From contig NZ_SHKS01000005.1 in assembly GCF_004217285.1 (NCBI RefSeq), positions 248,001 to 312,000 of the forward strand: a stretch of 64,000 nt of DNA, given 5' to 3'. This document shows, piece by piece, positions 1 to 7,675 of the stretch (position 1 is its first letter; each line of letters opens with the position of its first letter). The translations under genes and the position numbers were made by a program. This stretch comes from Streptomyces sp. BK239. GTDB taxonomy: Bacteria > Actinomycetota > Actinomycetes > Streptomycetales > Streptomycetaceae. Under the pieces are notes generated by a model. It had not been told where the DNA came from, searched no databases, and saw nothing but the letters and a program-made list of their open reading frames with translations.

Positions 1-161
1 ACGGCATGCGCAAGGTCGACGTCTTCGTCAAGGGCCCGGGCGCCGGTCGTGAGACCGCCATCCGTTCCCTGCAGGCCACTGGCCTCGAGGTCGGCTCCAT
101 CCAGGACGTCACCCCGACCCCGCACAACGGCTGCCGTCCGCCCAAGCGCCGCCGCGTCTGA
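1..161 (+). CDS. rpsK: 30S ribosomal protein S11, C-terminal part
   Basis: The window opens inside this gene; codons are in frame from base 3 and end in TGA at 159-161. The visible 52 residues (MRKVDVFVKGPGAGRETAIR and onward, ending CRPPKRRRV) are the conserved C-terminal half of ribosomal protein S11, which binds 16S rRNA in the platform of the small subunit near the mRNA exit. The arginine/lysine-rich tail and the PHNGCRPPKRRRV end are family hallmarks. It lies 119 bases upstream of rpoA on the same strand, the usual actinobacterial order at the end of the S13-S11 ribosomal protein operon. The start is outside the window. Confidence 0.97.
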   Translation, partial: GMRKVDVFVKGPGAGRETAIRSLQATGLEVGSIQDVTPTPHNGCRPPKRRRV

Positions 162-185
162 CGCACGGTTGTCTTGAAGGTTCGC

Positions 186-217
186 GGGCGGTACGGCTCC
201 TCGGAGGCGTGCCGCCC
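186..217 (+). other. Stem-loop between rpsK and rpoA
   Basis: GGGCGG at 186-191 pairs with CCGCCC at 212-217, and the stem continues inward with one wobble and one mismatch to a TC loop. No T-run follows, so it looks more like an mRNA processing or attenuation structure in the rpsK-rpoA transcript than a full intrinsic terminator. Confidence 0.5.
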
Positions 218-280
218 GTACCCTTGCAGTAACGAGTCGGGCGTCAAATAGCGGGCGCCCCTGACTGAAGGATCACCAAC

Positions 281-1303
281 ATGCTGATCGCTCAGCGTCC
301 CTCGTTGACCGAAGAGGTCGTCGACGAGTTCCGCTCCCGGTTCGTCATCGAGCCGCTGGAGCCGGGCTTCGGCTACACCCTCGGCAACTCCCTGCGCCGG
401 ACGCTCCTCTCCTCGATCCCGGGTGCGGCGGTCACGTCCATCCGCATCGACGGCGTGCTGCACGAGTTCACCACCGTGCCGGGCGTCAAGGAGGACGTCA
501 CCGACCTGATCCTCAACATCAAGCAGCTGGTCGTCTCCTCGGAGCACGACGAGCCGGTCGTGATGTACCTGCGCAAGCAGGGCCCGGGTCTGGTCACCGC
601 CGCCGACATCGCGCCCCCGGCCGGTGTCGAGGTCCACAACCCCGACCTCGTCCTCGCCACGCTCAACGGCAAGGGCAAGCTGGAGATGGAGCTGACGGTC
701 GAGCGCGGCCGCGGTTACGTCTCCGCCGTGCAGAACAAGCAGGTCGGCCAGGAGATCGGCCGTATCCCGGTCGACTCCATCTACTCGCCGGTCCTCAAGG
801 TCACGTACAAGGTCGAGGCGACCCGTGTCGAGCAGCGCACCGACTTCGACAAGCTGATCGTCGACGTCGAGACCAAGCAGGCGATGCGCCCGCGCGACGC
901 CATGGCGTCCGCCGGCAAGACCCTGGTCGAGCTGTTCGGTCTGGCCCGCGAGCTCAACATCGACGCCGAGGGCATCGACATGGGCCCGTCCCCCACGGAC
1001 GCCGCCCTGGCCGCCGACCTGGCGCTGCCGATCGAGGAGCTGGAGCTCACCGTTCGGTCGTACAACTGCCTCAAGCGCGAGGGCATCCACTCCGTGGGCG
1101 AGCTCGTCGCCCGCTCCGAGGCCGACCTGCTCGACATCCGCAACTTCGGTGCGAAGTCGATCGACGAGGTCAAGGCGAAGCTGGCGGGCATGGGTCTCGC
1201 GCTCAAGGACTCGCCTCCCGGGTTCGACCCCACCGCTGCGGCGGACGCGTTCGGCGCGGACGACGACGCGGACGCGGGCTTCGTGGAGACCGAGCAGTAC
1301 TAA
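281..1303 (+). CDS. rpoA: DNA-directed RNA polymerase alpha subunit
   Basis: 340 residues, the normal actinobacterial length. The alpha subunit dimerises to scaffold beta and beta-prime assembly and contacts activators and UP elements. The N-terminal assembly domain is recognised by EPLEPGFGYTLGNSLRRTLL (about residues 24-43). The C-terminal domain is recognised by the helix-hairpin-helix segment around LPIEELELTVRSYNCLKREG and RNFGAKSIDEVKAKL (about 250-305). An acidic tail (DAFGADDDADAGFVETEQY) is typical of Streptomyces. The ATG start follows CTGAAGGATCACCAAC, giving an AAGGA ribosome-binding site. The gene sits between rpsK and rplQ and is probably cotranscribed with both. Confidence 0.98.
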   Translation: MLIAQRPSLTEEVVDEFRSRFVIEPLEPGFGYTLGNSLRRTLLSSIPGAAVTSIRIDGVLHEFTTVPGVKEDVTDLILNIKQLVVSSEHDEPVVMYLRKQGPGLVTAADIAPPAGVEVHNPDLVLATLNGKGKLEMELTVERGRGYVSAVQNKQVGQEIGRIPVDSIYSPVLKVTYKVEATRVEQRTDFDKLIVDVETKQAMRPRDAMASAGKTLVELFGLARELNIDAEGIDMGPSPTDAALAADLALPIEELELTVRSYNCLKREGIHSVGELVARSEADLLDIRNFGAKSIDEVKAKLAGMGLALKDSPPGFDPTAAADAFGADDDADAGFVETEQY

Positions 1304-1360
1304 GAAGCTCGGGCCGTCCGGTCCGTTCTTGGGTGCGGGTGCGCTGTGGCTTGTCGCGCA

Positions 1361-1406
1361 GTTCCCCGCGCCCCTTCCGGGAGCGCCCCTTCGGGGCGAC
1401 TCCCGG
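1361..1406 (+). repeat. Intergenic GTTCCCCGCGCCCC repeat with strong stem-loop
   Basis: The rpoA-rplQ gap carries GTTCCCCGCGCCCC at 1361-1374, followed by a long hairpin: CCGGGAG (1377-1383) and CGCCCC (1384-1389), loop TTC, then GGGGCG (1393-1398) and CTCCCGG (1400-1406). The same 14-mer recurs directly after rplQ at 1983-1996. There is no T-run. I recall GCAGTTCCCCGCGCCCC-type sequences as common intergenic elements in Streptomyces, but that is memory, not something tested here. Confidence 0.6.
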
Positions 1407-1485
1407 ATCTCCGACAGGCGACCGCCTGCTCGGATACTGACTCCGGTACCTGATACGGCCGGGGCAGACACACAGGAGAAGAACA

Positions 1486-1980
1486 ATGCCGAAGCCCACC
1501 AAGGGTGCCCGCATGGGCGGCAGCGCCGCGCACGAGAAGCTGCTTCTCGCGAACCTCGCGAAGAGCCTCTTCGAGCACGGCCGCATCACCACCACCGAGG
1601 CGAAGGCCCGCCGCCTGCGCCCGTACGCCGAGCGTCTGGTCACCAAGGCGAAGAAGGGCGACCTTCACAACCGCCGTCAGGTGCTCCAGGTCATCACGGA
1701 CAAGAGCGTCGTCCACACGCTCTTCACCGAGATCGGCCCGCGCTACGAGAACCGTCCGGGTGGCTACACCCGCATCACCAAGATCGGTAACCGCCGTGGC
1801 GACAACGCGCCCATGGCCGTCATCGAGCTGGTCGAGGCGCTGACGGTGGCGCAGGAGGCGACCGGCGAGGCCGAGGCCGCGACGAAGCGCGCGGTCAAGG
1901 AGGCCGAGGAGGCCAAGGTCGAGGAGACCAAGGCTGACGAGGCCGCCGAGGCTCCCGCCGAGGAGTCCAAGGACGCGTAA
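1486..1980 (+). CDS. rplQ: 50S ribosomal protein L17
   Basis: 164 residues. The first roughly 120 are the conserved L17 fold of the large subunit (MPKPTKGARMGGSAAHEKLL, RAKARRLRPYAERLVTKAKKG-like region, YENRPGGYTRITKIGNRRGD). The remaining 40 or so residues are a charged Ala/Glu/Lys tail (EAEAATKRAVKEAEEAKVEE), an extension common in high-GC actinobacteria. The ATG is preceded by CACAGGAGAAGAAC, a strong AGGAGA site. It is the last gene of the rpsK-rpoA-rplQ run and is followed by a terminator at 2009. Confidence 0.98.
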   Translation: MPKPTKGARMGGSAAHEKLLLANLAKSLFEHGRITTTEAKARRLRPYAERLVTKAKKGDLHNRRQVLQVITDKSVVHTLFTEIGPRYENRPGGYTRITKIGNRRGDNAPMAVIELVEALTVAQEATGEAEAATKRAVKEAEEAKVEETKADEAAEAPAEESKDA

Positions 1981-2008
1981 GCGTTCCCCGCGCCCCCGAG
2001 GGGTGTTG

Positions 2009-2045
2009 GCGGGCCCGTTCCTTTCGAGGAGCGGGCCCGCTTTGG
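2009..2045 (+). terminator. Intrinsic terminator after rplQ
   Basis: GCGGGCCCG (2009-2017) pairs with CGGGCCCGC (2032-2040) around a loop containing TTCGA, followed by TTTGGT. It probably ends the rpsK-rpoA-rplQ transcript, although truA starts only 22 bases further on, so some read-through is plausible. Confidence 0.75.
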
Positions 2046-2066
2046 TGTCGGTGAGAGGATCTGCAC

Positions 2067-2924
2067 GTGAGTGATGAAGCAGCACCCGGTTACGTCCGCG
2101 TCCGGCTCGACCTTTCCTACGACGGTTCCGAGTTCTCCGGTTGGGCCAAGCAGGCCGGCGGGCGACGGACCGTCCAGGGGGAGATCGAGGACGCGCTGCG
2201 GACCGTCACCCGGTCCCGGGAGACGTACGAGCTGACCGTGGCGGGGCGGACCGACGCCGGGGTGCACGCCCGGGGGCAGGTCGCGCATGTCGATCTGCCG
2301 GAGCAGGTCTGGCGTGAGCACCACGAGAAGCTGCTGAAGCGGCTCGCCGGGCGGCTGCCCAGGGACGTGCGGGTGTGGGCGCTGCGGGAGGCGCCCGACG
2401 GCTTCAACGCGCGGTTCTCGGCGGTGTGGCGGCGCTACGCGTACCGGGTCACCGACAACCCGGGCGGCGTCGACCCGTTGCTGCGGGGCCATGTGCTGTG
2501 GCACGACTGGCCGCTCGACGTCGACGCGATGAACGAGGCCGCGCGGCGGCTGCTCGGCGAGCACGACTTCGCGGCCTACTGCAAGCGGCGCGAGGGTGCG
2601 ACCACCATCCGCACCCTCCAGGAGCTGAGCCTCGTACGGGGCGACGACGGGATCGTCACCGCGACCGTCCGCGCCGACGCCTTCTGCCACAACATGGTGC
2701 GCTCGCTCATCGGGGCGCTGCTGTTCGTCGGGGACGGGCACCGCGGGCCCGAGTGGCCGGGCAAGGTCCTCGCCGCGGGCGTCCGGGACTCGGCGGTGCA
2801 CGTCGTACGGCCGCACGGGCTGACGCTCGAGGAGGTCGGCTATCCGGCCGACGAGCTCCTCGCCGCCCGTAACAAGGAGGCGCGCAACAGGCGGATGCTG
2901 CCCGGTGCGGCCGGGTGCTGCTGA
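2067..2924 (+). CDS. truA: tRNA pseudouridine(38-40) synthase TruA
   Basis: 285 residues, normal length. TruA isomerises uridines 38, 39 and 40 in the anticodon stem-loop of tRNAs. The catalytic Asp is in the conserved AGRTDAGVHARGQVAH motif (about residues 59-74). The N-terminal LDLSYDGSEFSGWAKQ and the C-terminal CHNMVRSLIGALLFVG motifs are also diagnostic. The start is GTG after GTGAGAGGATCTGCAC, giving a GAGAGGA site. Its place after rplQ is the usual actinobacterial arrangement. The last codons run into a 15-bp tandem repeat between truA and the convergent gene. Confidence 0.97.
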   Translation: MSDEAAPGYVRVRLDLSYDGSEFSGWAKQAGGRRTVQGEIEDALRTVTRSRETYELTVAGRTDAGVHARGQVAHVDLPEQVWREHHEKLLKRLAGRLPRDVRVWALREAPDGFNARFSAVWRRYAYRVTDNPGGVDPLLRGHVLWHDWPLDVDAMNEAARRLLGEHDFAAYCKRREGATTIRTLQELSLVRGDDGIVTATVRADAFCHNMVRSLIGALLFVGDGHRGPEWPGKVLAAGVRDSAVHVVRPHGLTLEEVGYPADELLAARNKEARNRRMLPGAAGCC

Positions 2925-2944
2925 CGGGGACGCGGTCCCGCGCT

Positions 2945-2996
2945 CAGCGGGCCGGCGCCCAGCGGGCCGGCGCCCAGCGGTCCGGCGCTCAGCGGG
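2945..2996. repeat. 15-bp tandem repeat, about 3.3 copies
   Basis: CAGCGGGCCGGCGCC repeats head to tail at 2945-2959, 2960-2974 (identical) and 2975-2989 (two changes), with a partial copy from 2990. It fills the gap between the convergent truA and the minus-strand gene ending at 2997, abutting that gene's stop codon. Confidence 0.9.
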
Positions 2997-3872
2997 TCAC
3001 CGGTTCGCCGCAGCCGACGCCTGGGCCTGGCCGCGGCGGCTGATCTGCTGGAAGGCGAAGTCGGCGAGGCCGTCGCCGGTCGTGAAGACCTGCGCGTCCT
3101 TCTTCGTCACGTCCTTGCCGTTCGTGAAGCCGGTGATCGTGAAGTAGGCGTAGCGGCCGTAGGAGTTGGTCGTCGAGCGGCAGATCGCGCCGGCGCAGAA
3201 GGGCTTGACGCCGGAGCCGTCGAGGGCCTTGACGATGCTGCGCTTGTCGGCCTGGCTCTTGGCCTTGAGGGCCTGCGCCTCGGTGTCGAAGACGGCCACG
3301 CCGACGGTGGCGGCGATGCCGTCCTTCACATAGGTGACGCGCATCATCCGGGTGCAGCCGTTGTCGGTGAGGACCTTGGGCAGGGTGCCCTGGACGGCGC
3401 CGGCGCAGGTGGTGGTGTCGGCCTTGCCGGCCTTCTTGTAGACCGTCGAGCCCATCGTCAGCTGGGTGCCGGGGAAGAGGATGTCCGGGCCGTTGGGCGC
3501 GGTGTCCTTGGCCTTGCTGGAGACGAACTCCTTCGGGTCCAGCGGCGGCGGCGCGCTGGTCGGGGCGAAGGAGGGGGTGCCGGAGGCGCTCGGCAGGCCG
3601 CCGCTCGCGGGGAGCGAGGAGGTCGGTCTGCTCGGTTTGTCGTCGTCGTTCGCCGACACCACTGCCATGGCGACGGCGGTGCCTATCGCGAGGGTCGCGA
3701 CGGCGCCCCCGCCTATCAGGAGCACGCGTCGGCGCCTGCTGCGGCTCTCGGACGCCTCGGCGAGCGCGGCCCAGTCCGGAGTCGGATCCGAGGCGCCGGC
3801 GGTCCACGGCTGTTCGGAGTTCGGTTTCCAGGGATCCCACTGGGACTGAGGTCCCCCCTGCCCATAGCTCAT
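2997..3872 (-). CDS. Uncharacterised membrane-anchored protein
   Basis: 291 residues from the ATG at 3872 (MSYGQGGPQSQWDPWKPNSE); an ATG three codons upstream (MRP) is possible and neither has a strong ribosome-binding site. A cytoplasmic N-terminus is followed by an Arg cluster and one membrane segment at about residues 45-67 (LLIGGGAVATLAIGTAVAMA). A Ser/Pro linker and a secreted-side domain of about 190 residues come next, with paired cysteines (TTCAGAV, NGCTRM, FCAGAICRS). The layout is that of an anchored extracytoplasmic domain of unknown function. It is convergent with truA and divergent from rplM, a position where, from memory, other Streptomyces carry an orthologue. Confidence 0.8.
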   Translation of the reverse strand: MSYGQGGPQSQWDPWKPNSEQPWTAGASDPTPDWAALAEASESRSRRRRVLLIGGGAVATLAIGTAVAMAVVSANDDDKPSRPTSSLPASGGLPSASGTPSFAPTSAPPPLDPKEFVSSKAKDTAPNGPDILFPGTQLTMGSTVYKKAGKADTTTCAGAVQGTLPKVLTDNGCTRMMRVTYVKDGIAATVGVAVFDTEAQALKAKSQADKRSIVKALDGSGVKPFCAGAICRSTTNSYGRYAYFTITGFTNGKDVTKKDAQVFTTGDGLADFAFQQISRRGQAQASAAANR

Positions 3873-3954
3873 GGGGCGCATCTTAGACGGGCACGGGCGG
3901 TGCTCGGCCTCCGTGCAGGTCCGCGGAGGGCCCGCGAGGCGGGGCGGACTCGTT

Positions 3955-3984
3955 TTGACCTGGCTCGGGCGGCCCGGGTATCCT
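3955..3984 (+). promoter_or_regulatory. Housekeeping promoter for rplM-rpsI
   Basis: TTGACC at 3955-3960 and TATCCT at 3979-3984 are separated by 18 bases, a close match to the actinobacterial vegetative sigma consensus. Transcription would start near 3991, giving rplM an untranslated leader of about 170 bases. Confidence 0.7.
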
Positions 3985-4160
3985 GCATCTTCGTTGTGTA
4001 TTGGCTTGCTCATTCTCACGGGACGGGCCCTTACACCGGTCCACCGGGCCGATGACCAGCGACCAGCACGCGGTTTGCGTCACCGCTGTGCGGTCAGGGC
4101 TGTCGTGATCGTCTTCGGTGACCTGTCAGGACCACTCACTCGAAGCGAAGGCTACGAACC

Positions 4161-4604
4161 GTGCGTACGTACAGCCCCAAGCCCGGCGATGTGACGCGCC
4201 AGTGGCACGTCATCGACGCTCAGGACGTTGTCCTGGGCCGTCTCGCCACCACTGCCGCCTCTCTCCTGCGCGGCAAGCACAAGCCGATCTACGCCCCTCA
4301 CGTCGACACCGGTGACTTCGTCATCATCATCAACGCCGACAAGGTGCACCTGTCGGGCAACAAGCGGAACCAGAAGATGGCGTACCGCCACTCCGGCTAC
4401 CCGGGCGGTCTGCGCTCGGTCCGCTACGACGAGCTGCTCGACAAGAACCCGGAGAAGGCCGTCGAGAAGGCCGTCAAGGGCATGCTCCCCAAGAACTCGC
4501 TGGGCCGTCAGATGCTCTCGAAGCTGAAGGTCTACAAGGGTGACCAGCACCCGCACGGCGCGCAGCAGCCGCAGCCGTTCGAGATCACCCAGGTCGCGCA
4601 GTAA
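4161..4604 (+). CDS. rplM: 50S ribosomal protein L13
   Basis: 147 residues, full length. L13 is an early-assembly 23S rRNA-binding protein. The sequence shows the family motifs RQWHVIDAQDVVLGRLAT, GDFVIIINADKVHLSGNK and RHSGYPGGLRS. The start is GTG after GAAGCGAAGGCTACGAACC (AAGG site). Together with rpsI, 43 bases downstream, it forms the conserved rplM-rpsI operon. The long leader upstream could allow autogenous control by L13, as known in other bacteria, but no specific binding structure was identified. Confidence 0.98.
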   Translation: MRTYSPKPGDVTRQWHVIDAQDVVLGRLATTAASLLRGKHKPIYAPHVDTGDFVIIINADKVHLSGNKRNQKMAYRHSGYPGGLRSVRYDELLDKNPEKAVEKAVKGMLPKNSLGRQMLSKLKVYKGDQHPHGAQQPQPFEITQVAQ

Positions 4605-4647
4605 GTCCGGCCACACCACCCCAAGCACAGAGAATCTGAGGAGAACC

Positions 4648-5160
4648 GTGGCCGAGACCACTGCCGAGCAGCCGCTCGAAGAGCTTGACATCGACAGCTA
4701 CACCACCGAGTCCGACGTCCCCGTCGAGGGCGAGTACACCTCGGAGTCGCTGGCTTCCCGCTTCGGCGAGCCGCAGCCGGCCGCCGGCCTGGGCCGTCGC
4801 AAGAACGCCATCGCCCGCGTCCGGATCGTCCCGGGCACCGGCAAGTGGAAGATCAACGGTCGCACCCTCGAGGACTACTTCCCGAACAAGGTGCACCAGC
4901 AGGAAGTCAACGAGCCGTTCAAGGTCCTGGAGCTCGAGGGCCGCTACGACGTCGTCGCCCGCATCGCCGGTGGCGGTGTCTCCGGTCAGGCCGGTGCGCT
5001 GCGTCTCGGTGTCGCCCGCGCGCTGAACGAGGCCGACGTCGACAACAACCGCGGCCCGCTGAAGAAGGCCGGCTTCCTCACGCGTGACGACCGTGCGGTC
5101 GAGCGCAAGAAGGCCGGTCTGAAGAAGGCCCGCAAGGCCCCGCAGTACAGCAAGCGCTAA
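4648..5160 (+). CDS. rpsI: 30S ribosomal protein S9
   Basis: 170 residues from the GTG at 4648, chosen because GAGGAGA lies six bases upstream; the in-frame region further upstream overlaps rplM. An N-terminal acidic extension of about 42 residues (ETTAEQPLEELDIDSYTTES) precedes the conserved core from GLGRRKNAIARVRIVPGTG. The protein ends in the basic tail KKARKAPQYSKR that reaches the P-site tRNA. The extension is usual in actinobacteria. Second gene of the rplM-rpsI operon, closed by a terminator at 5185. Confidence 0.98.
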   Translation: MAETTAEQPLEELDIDSYTTESDVPVEGEYTSESLASRFGEPQPAAGLGRRKNAIARVRIVPGTGKWKINGRTLEDYFPNKVHQQEVNEPFKVLELEGRYDVVARIAGGGVSGQAGALRLGVARALNEADVDNNRGPLKKAGFLTRDDRAVERKKAGLKKARKAPQYSKR

Positions 5161-5184
5161 ATCTCAGCTGCCTGCACGTACGTC

Positions 5185-5230
5185 GAACGCCCCGGCGGCA
5201 CGCCATTGTGCCGTCGGGGCGTTCGTTTTA
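5185..5230 (+). terminator. Intrinsic terminator after rpsI
   Basis: GAACGCCCCGGCGGCAC (5185-5201) pairs with GTGCCGTCGGGGCGTTC (5208-5224) with one internal mismatch around the loop GCCATT, followed by GTTTTAT. This is a textbook terminator for the rplM-rpsI operon. Confidence 0.92.
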
Positions 5231-5378
5231 TCGCAGACCTGGGCGTATAACGGCACAAGATGCTCAAAGGGTTGTGTGATCGGATGCTAAGGGCATCAAA
5301 TGCCTGGGTGCGGGGCCGGCGCCGACCGTCCGGGGCACCCGTGACGATTACGCAACTGATGTTTCCTCAGGAGGACAC

Positions 5379-6737
5379 GTGGGACGACTCTTCGGCACGG
5401 ACGGCGTGCGCGGTGTGGCCAACGCGGATCTCACGGCCGAGATGGCGCTCGGCCTGTCCGTGGCCGCCGCACACGTACTGGCCGAGGCGGGCACGTTCGC
5501 TGGCCACAGGCCGACGGCCGTGGTGGGACGTGACCCGCGCGCGTCCGGGGAGTTCCTGGAGGCCGCGGTGGTGGCCGGCCTGGCGAGCGCCGGGGTGGAC
5601 GTGCTCCGGGTGGGCGTACTGCCCACGCCCGCGGTGGCGTACCTGACCGGCGTGCTCGGCGCCGACCTCGGCGTGATGCTGTCCGCCAGCCACAACGCCA
5701 TGCCGGACAACGGCGTCAAGTTCTTCGCCCGCGGCGGGCACAAGCTCGCCGACGAGCTGGAGGACAAGATCGAGAGCGTCTATGACGAGCACCGCACCGG
5801 CGCTCCCTGGGACCGTCCGACCGGTTCCGGCGTCGGCCGCGTGCGCTCCTACGACGAGGGGTTCGACCGGTACGTCGCCCACCTCGTCGCCGTTCTCCCG
5901 AACCGGCTCGACGGGCTGAAGATCGTCCTCGACGAGGCGCACGGCGCGGCCGCCCGGGTCTCGCCGGAGGCGTTCACGCGGGCCGGCGCGGAGATCGTCA
6001 CGATCGGCGCCTCGCCGGACGGGCTCAACATCAACGACGGCTACGGCTCCACCCACCTGGACAAGCTGAAGGCGGCGGTCGTCGAGCAGGGCGCCGACTT
6101 CGGCATCGCGCACGACGGCGACGCCGACCGCTGCCTGGCCGTGGACCACACCGGCGAGGAGATCGACGGCGACCAGATCCTGGCCGTGCTCGCCCTCGCC
6201 ATGCGGGAGCGGGGCGTGCTCCGCTCGGACACCGTCGTCGCCACCGTGATGTCCAACCTCGGCTTCAAGCTGGCCATGGAGCGCGAGGGCATCCGGCTCG
6301 TCCAGGCCGCCGTGGGCGACCGGTACGTGCTGGAGGAGATGAAGCAGCACGGATACGCGCTCGGCGGCGAGCAGTCCGGGCACGTGATCATCCTGGACCA
6401 CGCGACGACCGGTGACGGCACGCTGACCGGGCTGATGCTGGCCGCCCGGGTCGCGCAGACCGGGCGGTCGCTGCGGGAGCTGGCCTCCGTGATGGAGCGG
6501 CTGCCGCAGGTGCTGGTGAACGTGCCCGACGTCGACAAGTCGCGGGTGTCCTCCTCGGCGGAGCTGGCCGCGGCCGTGGACGAGGCGGAGCGGGAGCTCG
6601 GGACCACCGGGCGGGTGCTGCTGCGGCCCTCCGGGACCGAGCCGCTGGTCCGGGTGATGGTCGAGGCCGCCGACATCGAGCAGGCCCGAGCCGTCGCCGG
6701 CCGCCTGGCCGACGCGGTGAAGTCCGCGCTCGGATAG
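5379..6737 (+). CDS. glmM: Phosphoglucosamine mutase
   Basis: 452 residues. GlmM interconverts glucosamine-6-phosphate and glucosamine-1-phosphate on the route to UDP-GlcNAc, peptidoglycan and spore-wall polymers. The phosphoserine loop is in VMLSASHNAMPDNGVKFF (Ser near residue 102). The Mg-binding loop is AHDGDADRCLAVD, the sugar-binding loop GGEQSGHVI, and the phosphate-binding loop LLRPSGTEPLVRVMVE near the C-terminus. The start is GTG behind a strong CAGGAGGACAC site. It has its own 5' region after the rpsI terminator. glmS, the preceding enzyme in the pathway, lies 3 kb downstream on the same strand. The stop codon is immediately followed by the stop of the convergent DUF389 gene. Confidence 0.97.
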   Translation: MGRLFGTDGVRGVANADLTAEMALGLSVAAAHVLAEAGTFAGHRPTAVVGRDPRASGEFLEAAVVAGLASAGVDVLRVGVLPTPAVAYLTGVLGADLGVMLSASHNAMPDNGVKFFARGGHKLADELEDKIESVYDEHRTGAPWDRPTGSGVGRVRSYDEGFDRYVAHLVAVLPNRLDGLKIVLDEAHGAAARVSPEAFTRAGAEIVTIGASPDGLNINDGYGSTHLDKLKAAVVEQGADFGIAHDGDADRCLAVDHTGEEIDGDQILAVLALAMRERGVLRSDTVVATVMSNLGFKLAMEREGIRLVQAAVGDRYVLEEMKQHGYALGGEQSGHVIILDHATTGDGTLTGLMLAARVAQTGRSLRELASVMERLPQVLVNVPDVDKSRVSSSAELAAAVDEAERELGTTGRVLLRPSGTEPLVRVMVEAADIEQARAVAGRLADAVKSALG

Positions 6738-7658
6738 TCAGCCGCGTTTCCCCCAGGCCCACTTCTGGATCAGCAGGGTGAGCGTCCCGGCGAGGATGAT
6801 GCCCAGCAGATTCAGCAGGAGCTGCTGGGTGGATCCCCAGGTCTGCCTGGTGTCGCCGTAGCTGAAGGCTACGGCGGCATTGGCCGCGGCGGGGACCGTC
6901 GTGACCGAGATGGCGACGCCGACCAGCGCGCCCGACTTCGCGGAGGTGAGGGAGAGCGTGCCGGCGGCTCCCGCCAGAACCGCCACGACGAAGGAGAACC
7001 AGTCGGGCGCGTAGACGAAGCCCGTGTTGGGCCGGTCGGCCTCCAGCTGCGCCTTGGTGAACAGGCCCACGGCATCCATGAACAGGCTGAATCCGGCGGT
7101 CACCGCCATCGCCGCTGCGAAGCCGACCAGCAGGGCGATGAGGGAGCGCACGGCCAGCCGCGGAGTGCGCTGCACGATCGCCGTGGAGACGCCGGCCAGC
7201 GGGCCGAACTCGGGGCCCACCGCCATCGCGCCGACGATCAGGACCGCGTTGTCCAGCACCACACCGCAGGCCGCGATCATCGTCGCCAGGACGATGAAGG
7301 CCAGGTAGGTGACGGAGAGAGTCGACTCCTCGTGGGTCGCGTCGGTCAGATGCTCCCAGAGCACCGCGTCGGCGGGCTCGCCCGGCGCCTCGGCCTCCGC
7401 CTTGTCGGCGCGCAGGGAGAGGGAGAGGTCGATGTTCTCGACGGCGATCGAGCCGCTCTTCTGAAGGCCCAACTCCTGGAGCGAGCTGAGCAGTTCGTCG
7501 CCCGCCTCGCGGGCCACGTCGCACAGGACGACGTCGCCCTCAGGGTTGCGGGCGGCCCCGGGCAGCACCACCAGGTGGGCGGTGCCGACGGTGTTCTCGA
7601 TCAGGCGGACGACGTCGTCGGTCTGCCCGGCCGGCGAGATCAGGCGCAGATGCAGCAT
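6738..7658 (-). CDS. DUF389 family integral membrane protein
   Basis: 306 residues. A soluble N-terminal domain of about 110 residues (MLHLRLISPAGQTDDVVRLI; ferredoxin-like in this family) precedes about six hydrophobic helices between residues 120 and 300, including SVTYLAFIVLATMIAACGVV, LIVGAMAVGPEFGPLAG and LLLNLLGIILAGTLTLLIQ. The GAMxVGPEFGPLAG motif is characteristic of DUF389/TIGR00341 proteins, whose function is unknown. The gene converges on glmM with no intergenic bases between the two stop codons. It is separated from the upstream minus-strand coaA by 17 bases, so the two are probably cotranscribed. Confidence 0.88.
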   Translation of the reverse strand: MLHLRLISPAGQTDDVVRLIENTVGTAHLVVLPGAARNPEGDVVLCDVAREAGDELLSSLQELGLQKSGSIAVENIDLSLSLRADKAEAEAPGEPADAVLWEHLTDATHEESTLSVTYLAFIVLATMIAACGVVLDNAVLIVGAMAVGPEFGPLAGVSTAIVQRTPRLAVRSLIALLVGFAAAMAVTAGFSLFMDAVGLFTKAQLEADRPNTGFVYAPDWFSFVVAVLAGAAGTLSLTSAKSGALVGVAISVTTVPAAANAAVAFSYGDTRQTWGSTQQLLLNLLGIILAGTLTLLIQKWAWGKRG

Positions 7659-7675
7659 GACGTCTTTCTAGCGCA

